NCBI GenBank assembly: GCA_034667545.1 | Contig: JAXDJR010000064.1 | Location: 1-57,872, forward strand | Length of the DNA stretch: 57,872 nt | Source: DATAPE01 sp034667545 | GTDB lineage: Bacteria > Actinomycetota > CADDZG01 > WHSQ01 | Direction of reading: 5' to 3' | In this document: positions 35,235 through 43,356 of the stretch, one piece after another | Numbering within the stretch: position 1 is the stretch's first letter | How the letters are laid out: each line of letters begins with the position of its first letter | Notes under the pieces: generated by a model | The model's input: the letters and a program-made list of their open reading frames with translations, nothing else | Told to the model about the DNA's origin: nothing | Database searches by the model: none | Program-made: the position numbers and the translations under genes

Positions 35235-36563
35235 ATGTTCCTCATGGCAGGTCCCCTCACGATCTTTCTCGCAGACGACAACCTGATAGTCCGAGAAGGT
35301 GTGCGGGCGCTGCTGTCGATGGAACCTGACTTCGAGATCGTGGGGGTCGCTGCCGACTACGACGAGCTAGTCGCCGGCGCCGGCGCCACCGCACCGCAGG
35401 TCGTTGTTACGGACATCCGGATGCCTCCCGCCTTCGAGCGAGAAGGCATCGACGCCGCCAAGGAGGTCCGCAAACTCCATCCCGGCACCGGAGTGGTGAT
35501 CTTGTCCCAGTACGACGATCCGGAGTACGCGATCTCCTTGTTGGCAGAGGGCGCTGCAGGCTACGCCTATCTGCTCAAGGATCGGGTAGCGGAAGGCGAC
35601 CAGCTTGCACGCGCCATCAGGGAGGTCTCCGCGGGCGGTTCGACTATCGATCCGAAGATCGTAGAAGCGTTGGTTCGCCCGGTTAGCCCTGATGGGGAGC
35701 TCGCTGCGGCCGATGAAGATCTGTTGCGCCAGATCGCTGAGGGCCGTCCCATCAAGGCGATCGCAGCCGCCCGGAAGCTACCCCCCGAAGCGGTCTCCCA
35801 GGACGTCGAAAAGCTGTTCTTGAAGATCGCCGAGGGAGCGAGCCACGGCCAACAGGGTGCTCTGAGACGGCTCCGCATGTTGCATGAAGCCATCGTCGAG
35901 CGCGAAGAGCAGGGTGAAACCCTGAGCAGGTTCTTGCCGGGAGGACTCGCCGAGAAGCTTCGCCGGGACGGCAGCCGCTCCGGTCAAAGCGACAAGGTGA
36001 CCGTCACTGTATTGATGTCTGACGTGCGCGGTTATTCCACGATCTCGGAGATCTCCGATCCGGGTGTCCTGGCCAGCCAGCTGAACGAGCATCGCGCTCA
36101 GATGAACAGGGCAGTCGTGGAGGTGGGGGGCACCATCATGCAGTTCATCGGCGACGCTGTGATGGCTGTATTCGGCGCCCCTGAGCTGCAGCCTGACCAT
36201 GCTGATCGAGCTCTCGAGGCGGCCTTCGTCATGCACTCAGCCCAATCCAAGCTTAATGAGGCATGGACCCCCAGAGAGTTGCCTCATTTCGAATTGGGTA
36301 TAGGTCTCTCGACGGGGGAGGTTGCAGAGGTTCTGCTCGGATCGGAGGAACGACTGGAGTACACGGTTGTCGGTGACAGTGTGAATCTTGCCCAACGGCT
36401 CCAGCAGCTAGCTGCTGGAGGCCAGATCGTTCTGTCCCAGCCCACTTATGCAGCGTTGACCCAACCACCCACCGGCATCGAGGATCTGGGCCCAGTTGAG
36501 GTAAAGGGACGGCACGCCAAGATCGGTGCTTACCGGGTGAGTGCTGGCGGTCCCAATGAGTAA
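35235..36563 (+). CDS. Response regulator fused to class III adenylate/guanylate cyclase, with degenerate LuxR segment
   Basis: 442 residues from ATG 35235 (GAAGGGCAG upstream). Receiver 8-130: acidic pair Asp14/Asp15, phosphoacceptor Asp60 in VVVTDIRMPP, Lys115 in YLLKDRV. Residues 150-220 align with the LuxR helix-turn-helix of the regulator at 45672 (DEDLLRQIAEGRPIKAIAAA against RERDVLQQIAEGKNNAAIAE), but the recognition part is lost. A class III cyclase domain covers about 255-440. Metal Asp263 is in LMSDVRGYSTI and Asp307 in QFIGDAVMAVFGAP. VVGDSVNLAQRLQ supplies Asp381, Asn384 and Arg388. The usual purine-specifying Lys is Gln303. It should make a cyclic nucleotide on phosphorylation. 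It overlaps the receiver gene downstream. Confidence 0.9.
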   Translation: MFLMAGPLTIFLADDNLIVREGVRALLSMEPDFEIVGVAADYDELVAGAGATAPQVVVTDIRMPPAFEREGIDAAKEVRKLHPGTGVVILSQYDDPEYAISLLAEGAAGYAYLLKDRVAEGDQLARAIREVSAGGSTIDPKIVEALVRPVSPDGELAAADEDLLRQIAEGRPIKAIAAARKLPPEAVSQDVEKLFLKIAEGASHGQQGALRRLRMLHEAIVEREEQGETLSRFLPGGLAEKLRRDGSRSGQSDKVTVTVLMSDVRGYSTISEISDPGVLASQLNEHRAQMNRAVVEVGGTIMQFIGDAVMAVFGAPELQPDHADRALEAAFVMHSAQSKLNEAWTPRELPHFELGIGLSTGEVAEVLLGSEERLEYTVVGDSVNLAQRLQQLAAGGQIVLSQPTYAALTQPPTGIEDLGPVEVKGRHAKIGAYRVSAGGPNE

Positions 36564-36963
36564 CGAGTCCGTCGAGATGCCTTCGGGCGCGCCGGTGCGA
36601 GTCGTGATCGTCGACGACCAAAAACCATTCCGCATGGCGGCCCGGGACGTGATCGAAGTGACGGGCGGCTTCGAGGTCGTGGGCGAAGCCGAGACCGGCG
36701 AAGACGCTGTCGAGGTGGTCAAGACGATGGCACCCGACCTCGTGCTAATGGATCTGAACCTTCCAGGCATCGACGGTCTGGAAGCGACTAAGCGCATAGT
36801 TGCTGAACGCTCGAACCACGTTGTGGTTCTGATGGTGTCAACTTACGAAGCGGAAGAATTTGCTCCTCGCGCTGCTGAGGCGGGGGCAGCTGCATACATC
36901 TCCAAGTCCGAGTTCGGGCCAGATCAGCTCGAGGAGGCGTGGGCAGCAGCGACTCGTTCTTGA
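36556..36963 (+). CDS. Stand-alone response-regulator receiver
   Basis: A 135-residue CheY-like protein whose ATG at 36556 lies inside the end of the cyclase gene (ATGAGTAA). VRVVIVDDQKPFRMAARDVI, phosphoacceptor Asp in LVLMDLNLPGIDGLEAT, conserved Ser-Thr in LMVSTYEAEE, Lys in YISKSEF. All receiver residues are present and there is no output domain. Its last 40 bases are antisense to the end of the degenerate kinase gene. It probably acts as a phosphate relay or sink among the clustered kinases. Confidence 0.89.
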   Translation: MSNESVEMPSGAPVRVVIVDDQKPFRMAARDVIEVTGGFEVVGEAETGEDAVEVVKTMAPDLVLMDLNLPGIDGLEATKRIVAERSNHVVVLMVSTYEAEEFAPRAAEAGAAAYISKSEFGPDQLEEAWAAATRS

Positions 36964-39110
36964 GCAGACTGCTCCTCACTGGGCCCCGGTGTGTCTAACG
37001 GGATCCAACCCGTCACGGTCGTGCCCTTGCCCGGCACTGATCCGATCGTCAGCTCCCCCCCGGCAGCCTCTATGCGGTCGCGCATCGACTGCAGTCCCCG
37101 GCGTGCCCGTGACTCGGCGACGTCGAATCCTGGGCCCTCGTCACGTACCGAGAACATAAGCCGGTTGGACTCGCGTGTGATGTCTACCTGCGCGTGCGCA
37201 CCTCCAGTGTGCCGAGCGATGTTGTCGAGAGTCTCGCGAAGACAAAAGTAGCAACTCGTTTCTACCGACCGATCGAAGCGGACGTCGGTTAACTGATCGT
37301 CCACGGTGAGCGTGACATTCAAACCAGTCTTGCGCATATGGGCCTCAAGAGCCACGATCAAGCCCTTGTCCACTAAGAGCGGCGGATAGATCCCGCGAGC
37401 GAGGTCTCTCAATGCCTCCAACGTCTCGTTGGTTCGTGCCGCGAGACTTTCGAGCATCGCGGCGGTCGCATCGGGGTCATGCTTCAGCGTCATCTCGGCG
37501 GCATCGAGGTCCGCGGCGATTCCTATCAACCGCCGTTCTACCCCTTCACGGATCTCGCGTTCGATGACGCGCCTTGACGTGTCGGCCGCGGAAACTAGGC
37601 GCTCTCGCGAATCTCTCAGATCGACGTCCTGAGCGGAGAGCTCCTCTAGCCGCTCCCTCAATTCCGTTGCCAGACGATAGTTGTGCAACACGACGCCAGC
37701 TTGAGTGGCCAACTGCTCGAGCAATCTACGCTCCTGGCCGCTCAGCGGTTCGGCACCGATCTTTTCTACGGTGATCTCTCCGACAGATTCCTTCCGATAC
37801 GTCACTGTGATGGTCTCGCCGGCTTGAACTTGCTCAGTTGCAACCTTCGGATAGGTGACAACCTCATTGCCCGTGTCCAGATATGCAGTCACCACCGCGC
37901 GTTCCGCGCCGAGACCCTCCGCAGTGTGTCGGGCTATCTGCGGAAGCACATCCTCAACCGAAACCAGCGCGCCCAACGACCGCGAGAACCGGGTCAAGAC
38001 TTCGTAAGGAGTGAGGCGCTGCCCGTAAACGAGCCGGTTGGCGAAGCTCTGCACACGCTCCCGCACCGGTTGAAAGGCGACCGCAACCAAGGCCGTGGCT
38101 GCGATCGACAATGCCAGATCGGGCTTGTCGCCCGATCCCACGATGGTTCCCACCCCCACCACGATGCCCACGTATACGGCTGTGATGAACGCTGCTAAGG
38201 CACCGAACACAAGGGTCTTGTTTATGACGATGTCGATGTCGAAAAGGCGATGCTTCAGGATCGCGACGCCGGCAGCAATCGGGATCAGCGCGAAGGAGAA
38301 TGTTGCCAGGTCATTCACTATTTGGGACCAGAGCGGAGGGGTCGGGTCCGAGATGAAAGGAATACTGGCTGCCGCGAGAATGAGATAGCTGACGACCACG
38401 GCCGCGGCGGCGAAAGCAAGCCACTTGAGCTGGAGCCGCTCGATCCCTTGAGAGCGGCGGAACCGTCCGATAAGGCTTACCGCGCATCCAATCATGCAGA
38501 TCGGGATAAGCACCACAGTGAATGCCGCCACCGAGATTATGGGTTTGATCGCTGAGATCGCGAGGGGATTCCGAAGCCCTGGATAGCCGATATTGGTCAG
38601 CGTGCCGGATTGGAGAATATCCGTGAGCGACGAGACTCCTATCGCGACGGCGGACAGCCATGCGAGTGGCTTCCACTTCTCGCCAGGTAGCCGACCGTCA
38701 GGGAACAGCAGAATCAGGAACGTGCCCATCAACCCGATGGCTGGCGCCCATAGCCAGGTTGTGAGCACGCCAACCAAAGCCGGCGACGTCACTGAACCAT
38801 GAGTGGTCACGGTTCCGTATTGCAGATAGCTGGTACCGAGCCACGACCCTTCCCACGACAACGCGATGGCGAGAAAGATCCATGCGATCTTGTTCCGCGG
38901 TTGCCGCGATGCGACAAACACCCCCACGATCCCGAACAACAGGAATGAGGTGTAGAGGATGATGCTTCCTACATCCGGGGGGTCTCGTTGAGCAACTGGA
39001 CCAGTGCTCGTGCCTCGATTGAGCAACGTAAGAATCACTGAGACCACGTAGATCACAAGGGTCACGCCAAAGGCGAGCCACGCGAGCCGCGTTACCGATC
39101 GCTCGCTCAT
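36924..39110 (-). CDS. Membrane histidine kinase homologue lacking the phosphoacceptor His (fourth of array)
   Basis: 728 residues. The N-terminal half (about 1-345) is a multi-helix membrane domain shared with the other three kinases (AWIFLAIALSWEG, LLFPDGRLPGEKWKPLAW, LKHRLFDIDIVINKTLVFGA). The FQPVRERVQSFANRLVYG linker leads into a GAF-like domain at about 380-485. In the HisKA_3 helix the array consensus LERDLHDGAQQ is IEREIREGVER here: Arg521 replaces the catalytic His and Glu the following Asp. The ATP-binding domain keeps its Asn (RETLDNIARHT, Asn630) and VRDEGPGFD. It overlaps the previous kinase by ATGA. A pseudokinase or ATP-binding partner in heterodimers is likely. Confidence 0.9.
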   Translation of the reverse strand: MSERSVTRLAWLAFGVTLVIYVVSVILTLLNRGTSTGPVAQRDPPDVGSIILYTSFLLFGIVGVFVASRQPRNKIAWIFLAIALSWEGSWLGTSYLQYGTVTTHGSVTSPALVGVLTTWLWAPAIGLMGTFLILLFPDGRLPGEKWKPLAWLSAVAIGVSSLTDILQSGTLTNIGYPGLRNPLAISAIKPIISVAAFTVVLIPICMIGCAVSLIGRFRRSQGIERLQLKWLAFAAAAVVVSYLILAAASIPFISDPTPPLWSQIVNDLATFSFALIPIAAGVAILKHRLFDIDIVINKTLVFGALAAFITAVYVGIVVGVGTIVGSGDKPDLALSIAATALVAVAFQPVRERVQSFANRLVYGQRLTPYEVLTRFSRSLGALVSVEDVLPQIARHTAEGLGAERAVVTAYLDTGNEVVTYPKVATEQVQAGETITVTYRKESVGEITVEKIGAEPLSGQERRLLEQLATQAGVVLHNYRLATELRERLEELSAQDVDLRDSRERLVSAADTSRRVIEREIREGVERRLIGIAADLDAAEMTLKHDPDATAAMLESLAARTNETLEALRDLARGIYPPLLVDKGLIVALEAHMRKTGLNVTLTVDDQLTDVRFDRSVETSCYFCLRETLDNIARHTGGAHAQVDITRESNRLMFSVRDEGPGFDVAESRARRGLQSMRDRIEAAGGELTIGSVPGKGTTVTGWIPLDTPGPSEEQSAQERVAAAHASSS

Positions 39111-41215
39111 GCCAGCGGCTCCAGCGCTCTCACCGGTACGGTGCCCGACACCGTCGTCCCACTACCTGCGCTCGACGTGACACTCAGCGTTCCATCCAAA
39201 GCTTCAACGCGGTCGGACATGTTCTGGAGGCCGGAGCCACCGGCGACCTTGTTCGCGTCGAATCCGGAGCCGTCGTCCTCAACGGAGAACACGAGCGCGC
39301 CATCGTTTGCGAACAACTCGATCGTGACCTCGCTGGCGTGCGCATGCTTAACAACGTTCTGCAGCGCTTCAAGGCAGCAGAAATAGGCTGCTGCCTCGAT
39401 CTCTTGCGGATAACGAGCAGTGTTCTCGCCTCGGACTTCCACAGGGACCGAGGCCTTGCGAGCCTGGGCCTCGAGCGCCGCCAAGAGGCCCTGGTCGGCG
39501 AGCAACGGAGGATAGATCCCGCGCGCGAGGTCCCGCAGGGCCTCCAGAGCTTCGCCGGCTTCAGCATTGACCTGAATAAGGATCTCTTTAGTTTCGCGGG
39601 GATCGCGTCGAGCGGCTTCTCGAGCGAAGGCAAGCCGTTCCTTTAACGCGACCAGTTGCCGCTGCGCGCCGTCGTGGAGATCTCGTTCGAGTCGTCGTCT
39701 CGTTTCATCCTGTGCGGCAACCAGTCTCTGTCTCGAGGCCTTGAGCTGGTCGAGGCGCTGGAGCAGCTCCTCGGTCAGCCCAACGTTTCTGAGAACCAAA
39801 CCTGCCTGTGATGCGAGATCACCTAGAAGCCCTTCTTCGGCTGGGGTCAGTGGCTCTCCAGCAGGTTTAGTCACCGTTAGTGCACCCAGCAGGTCGCCTT
39901 GATGGCGTATAGCGATCGCTCTGTCCGCTCCGTCAAACTCGGGAATCTCACCACCGGCTCCCAACCGCAGAGTGGCGTCTTGCCCTGACGTCAAGGGCCA
40001 TGAACCCACGGATCGGAACTGCCTGCCGGCTCTCAGCCACACCTCGGCGTGCGCGGCACCTGTGCCTTCCGCGACCGTGCGGGCCATGTTCGGAAGAACA
40101 TCCTCGGTGGCGTCTGTCTCGGCCACCTTGCCTGCGAACTCGGCCAGAACCTCATAAGGCGTTGCCCTCTTCCCATAGACGAGGTGGTTAGCGAAGTGCT
40201 GCACTCTCTCTCTAACGGGTTGGAACGCAACCGCCACGATCGCCGTAGCGAGGATGGACAAGGCTAGGTTGGGCCGGCCCCCGGAGCCGATCAGCGTACC
40301 GATGCCCACCACGATGGCGACGTAGACGGCGGTGATGAACGCGCCCAGAGCTCCGAAGACCACCGTCTTGTTGATGACGACATCGATGTCGTAGAGACGA
40401 TGCTTGAGGATCGCGATCCCTATCGCAATGGGAATCAGAACGAAAGGAAGGATCCCGATGTTGGCGACGATGTCGATCCAGTGGGCTGTTGGTTTGTTGG
40501 TGAAGAGAGAGGGCAAGTTCAGCATCATCAAGAGCAGGTAAGAGACGGCCAATAAACCTGTGGTGGCGGTGAACCACTTAAGTTGCAAGCGCTCCAGTCC
40601 CCGCGAGCTGCGAAAGCGCCGGACCATCGCGACCGCGCATCCGACGATGCAGACAGGGAGTAGTGCGATCACACCGTATGCGGGGCCGATGAACGGCTTC
40701 AGTGCTTCTATTCCGAGAGGGTTACGGATGCCGGGAAAGCCCTGATCGGCGAAGGACCCCGGGGAAACAGTGATGATCGCGTATATGAAGACCATCGTCG
40801 TTCCGCAGAGCCACGCCCAGGGCTTCCATCTGGGTGATGGTAGGTGGCCGTCAGGAAACAACAGGATCAGAAAGGTGCCGACCAACCCGATGAATGGGAG
40901 CCAATCGCCTTCACCGATTGCCAGAGCGAGATCAGGCCGCGGCAATGAGCCGGGATGGATGCGGAGGGAGTACAGGGAATAGAGCCCGACAATGCTCGAC
41001 AGAGCTTGGCCGAACCCGATCCCGAGCATTATCCATCCGACTGTGTTGGGTTGGCGCGAGACGATCAGGGCTCCCACGATGGGGAAGGCGAGGAGCCCAA
41101 TCTCGAATGGATCGACTCCTTCCCCATGTGTGATCGAGTAGACCTGCCCCCCCAGCACCAAGAGAACGACGCATCCCGCCGCTACCGACACGAGCCGCCG
41201 GCCCACGGCGCTCAT
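39107..41215 (-). CDS. Membrane sensor histidine kinase (third of array)
   Basis: 702 residues. Membrane domain at about 8-330 with the shared blocks LLFPDGHLPSPRWKPWAW, GLERLQLKWF and ILKHRLYDIDVVINKTVVFG, then FQPVRERVQHFANHLVYGKR and a GAF-like domain (EDVLPNMARTVAEGTGAAHA). HisKA_3 is intact: RRRLERDLHDGAQRQLVALK, His514. HATPase with CCLEALQNVVKHA and VEDDGSGFDANK. The N-terminus is shorter than its siblings by one strand-linker segment. Overlaps neighbours on both sides by ATGA. Signal unknown; membrane or envelope state is plausible because there is no large external domain. Confidence 0.93.
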   Translation of the reverse strand: MSAVGRRLVSVAAGCVVLLVLGGQVYSITHGEGVDPFEIGLLAFPIVGALIVSRQPNTVGWIMLGIGFGQALSSIVGLYSLYSLRIHPGSLPRPDLALAIGEGDWLPFIGLVGTFLILLFPDGHLPSPRWKPWAWLCGTTMVFIYAIITVSPGSFADQGFPGIRNPLGIEALKPFIGPAYGVIALLPVCIVGCAVAMVRRFRSSRGLERLQLKWFTATTGLLAVSYLLLMMLNLPSLFTNKPTAHWIDIVANIGILPFVLIPIAIGIAILKHRLYDIDVVINKTVVFGALGAFITAVYVAIVVGIGTLIGSGGRPNLALSILATAIVAVAFQPVRERVQHFANHLVYGKRATPYEVLAEFAGKVAETDATEDVLPNMARTVAEGTGAAHAEVWLRAGRQFRSVGSWPLTSGQDATLRLGAGGEIPEFDGADRAIAIRHQGDLLGALTVTKPAGEPLTPAEEGLLGDLASQAGLVLRNVGLTEELLQRLDQLKASRQRLVAAQDETRRRLERDLHDGAQRQLVALKERLAFAREAARRDPRETKEILIQVNAEAGEALEALRDLARGIYPPLLADQGLLAALEAQARKASVPVEVRGENTARYPQEIEAAAYFCCLEALQNVVKHAHASEVTIELFANDGALVFSVEDDGSGFDANKVAGGSGLQNMSDRVEALDGTLSVTSSAGSGTTVSGTVPVRALEPLA

Positions 41216-43356
41216 GCCGGTTCCAGGGTCTTGGCCGGCAAGCTGCCCAAGACTGCAGTCCCGGCCCCCGGAGACGATCCCACGGTCAGCGTTCCCCCAA
41301 TAGCTGCGACGCGATCTGCCATGTTCTGGGTGCCGGATCCCTTCACCGTGGACGCTGGATCGAAGCCGATGCCGTCATCCGTCACGGAGAAGATCACTTC
41401 TCCATCGCCTTGTTCGAGGCTGATGGTGGCATGGTCTGCGTTCGCGTACTTGGCTACGTTCTGAAGCGCCTCCAGGCAACAGAAGTAAACCGCTGCCTCG
41501 ATCTCTTGGCCGTAGCGAGCGATGTTCTCTCCCCGAACCTCGACATCGACCGGTGCCTTGCTCGCTTGGGCCTGTAGAGCGGCGACCAGGCCCTCGCCGG
41601 CCAGCACCGGCGGATAGATCCCGCGTGCAAGATCTCTGAGGGTGTCGAGCGCTTCCCCTGCGTCCTGCTCCAGAGTGGCGATCATCTTTTCGGCCTTGGT
41701 GGGGTCGCGCTCGGCGAGTCGTTGGGCGAGTGCAAGGCGCGTCTTCAATGCCACCAGATGCTGTTGGGCCCCATCGTGGAGATCCCTCTCCAGGCGTCTA
41801 CGTTCGTGGTCCTGAGCGGCTACCAGCCTCTGTCGCGAGGCTTTGAGCTCGTCCAGACGCTGGAGCAGCTCAGAGGTGAGTCCAACGTTGCGCAAGACCA
41901 AGCCGGCCTGCGAGGCAAGATCCGACAGAAGCTTTTCTTCGGCCGGGACCAAGGGCTCGCCCGGAGGCTTGGTCACGGTCAGCGCACCGAGCAGCTCTCC
42001 TTGATGGCGCACCGGGATGGCTTTGTCGATCCCACCGAAGGCGGGGAGTTGACCGTCACTCAGAGGAAGTGCGTCGGCGTAGCGCTCTCGCTCGTCAGGC
42101 CACGTGGCGGCGCAACGAAGTGCACCTTGCGACCGCAGCCACACTTCGGCATGGGCGGCCCCGGTGCCTTCCGCTACGGTGCGCGCCATCTTCGGAAGGA
42201 CGTCTTCCGTGGCGTAGGTGTCAGCGACCTTGTCGGAGAATCGGGACAGGACCTCGTAGGGAGTTGCCCTGTCGCCGTACACCAGCCGGTTGGCGAAGTG
42301 CTGCACTCGTTCCCTTACCGGTTGGAAGGCGATGGCCACGATGGCCGTCGCAAGGATCGACAATCCAAGGTTTGGTTTGTCGCCCGATCCGATCGCATGG
42401 CCGATCCCGACGACGATCGCGACGTAGACCAAAGTGATGAACGCAGCCAGCGCACCGAAGACGACGGTCTTGTTGATGACTACATCGATGTCGTAGATCC
42501 GGTGTTTGAGGATCGCGAATCCCGCGCCAACCGGGATCAACGCGAAAGAGAACGGCGACACAGCTCCTAAGACGTTCAGCCAACTCGGCGAGCTCGCCCC
42601 GAAGAAGGTTGACGGAACCGAAAGCGCCATCATGACGAAGAAGAATCCAGCTACTCCCGCAGCGGCTGTAGTGAGCCACTTGAGTTGAAGTCGCTCGGCC
42701 CCCGCCGAGCGACGGAACCGCAGGACCAGGCTGACCGCGCACCCAAGGATGCAAACGGGGATCACCGCGATCAGGAACACCAGTGGGGTGAGGATCGGGC
42801 GAAGGAGCTCGCTGAACAGCGGATTTCTTAGATGGGGAAAGCCGCTGTCGCCCAACAGGCGGGGGCCGAAGATCATGGGGAGCGGTGGAAGTGCCAGCGC
42901 CACAACGCACAGCCACGCGAATGGTTTCCACTTGATCGAGGGCAACCGCCCATTCGGGAACAGAAGTAACAGGAACGTCCCGGGGAGGCCGATCCCCGGC
43001 ACCCACAGCCACGAGGTGAGGGCGGCAGCGACATCGGGGCCAGGCAACGAGCCAGGATGAGTAACAAGCCCAAAGGTGCTGTAGCCGCTCAGAAAGGCAG
43101 CGAGTCCCCATACCCCACCGATCAACAGGAAGATCCACCCGATCCTGTTACGGGGATGCCGAGATGAGATGAGTACGCCGACCACCGGAAACGAGAACAT
43201 GATTGCACTGAACAGGAGCGTTCCGTATTTTCCGCTTTCAGGGCGGCCACCTTGCGCGGCGGCGGGAAGAAGGACCAGCACAAGACCAAGGGCGAGTAGC
43301 GCCGTTATGAAAGCGAAGGCGATCCACGCGAGGCGCGCCAGGGTCCGATCAGTCAT
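41212..43356 (-). CDS. Membrane sensor histidine kinase (second of array)
   Basis: 714 residues with the same architecture as its neighbours: membrane domain about 8-345, linker FQPVRERVQHFANRLVYGDR, GAF-like domain about 380-495, HisKA_3 RRRLERDLHDGAQQHLVALK with His527, and HATPase (CCLEALQNVAKYA, VTDDGIGFDPAS). Closest in the C-terminal half to the third kinase (shared EDVLP-MARTVAEGTGAAHAEVW), so these two look like the most recent duplicates. Start and stop overlap the flanking kinases by ATGA. Confidence 0.93.
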   Translation of the reverse strand: MTDRTLARLAWIAFAFITALLALGLVLVLLPAAAQGGRPESGKYGTLLFSAIMFSFPVVGVLISSRHPRNRIGWIFLLIGGVWGLAAFLSGYSTFGLVTHPGSLPGPDVAAALTSWLWVPGIGLPGTFLLLLFPNGRLPSIKWKPFAWLCVVALALPPLPMIFGPRLLGDSGFPHLRNPLFSELLRPILTPLVFLIAVIPVCILGCAVSLVLRFRRSAGAERLQLKWLTTAAAGVAGFFFVMMALSVPSTFFGASSPSWLNVLGAVSPFSFALIPVGAGFAILKHRIYDIDVVINKTVVFGALAAFITLVYVAIVVGIGHAIGSGDKPNLGLSILATAIVAIAFQPVRERVQHFANRLVYGDRATPYEVLSRFSDKVADTYATEDVLPKMARTVAEGTGAAHAEVWLRSQGALRCAATWPDERERYADALPLSDGQLPAFGGIDKAIPVRHQGELLGALTVTKPPGEPLVPAEEKLLSDLASQAGLVLRNVGLTSELLQRLDELKASRQRLVAAQDHERRRLERDLHDGAQQHLVALKTRLALAQRLAERDPTKAEKMIATLEQDAGEALDTLRDLARGIYPPVLAGEGLVAALQAQASKAPVDVEVRGENIARYGQEIEAAVYFCCLEALQNVAKYANADHATISLEQGDGEVIFSVTDDGIGFDPASTVKGSGTQNMADRVAAIGGTLTVGSSPGAGTAVLGSLPAKTLEPA

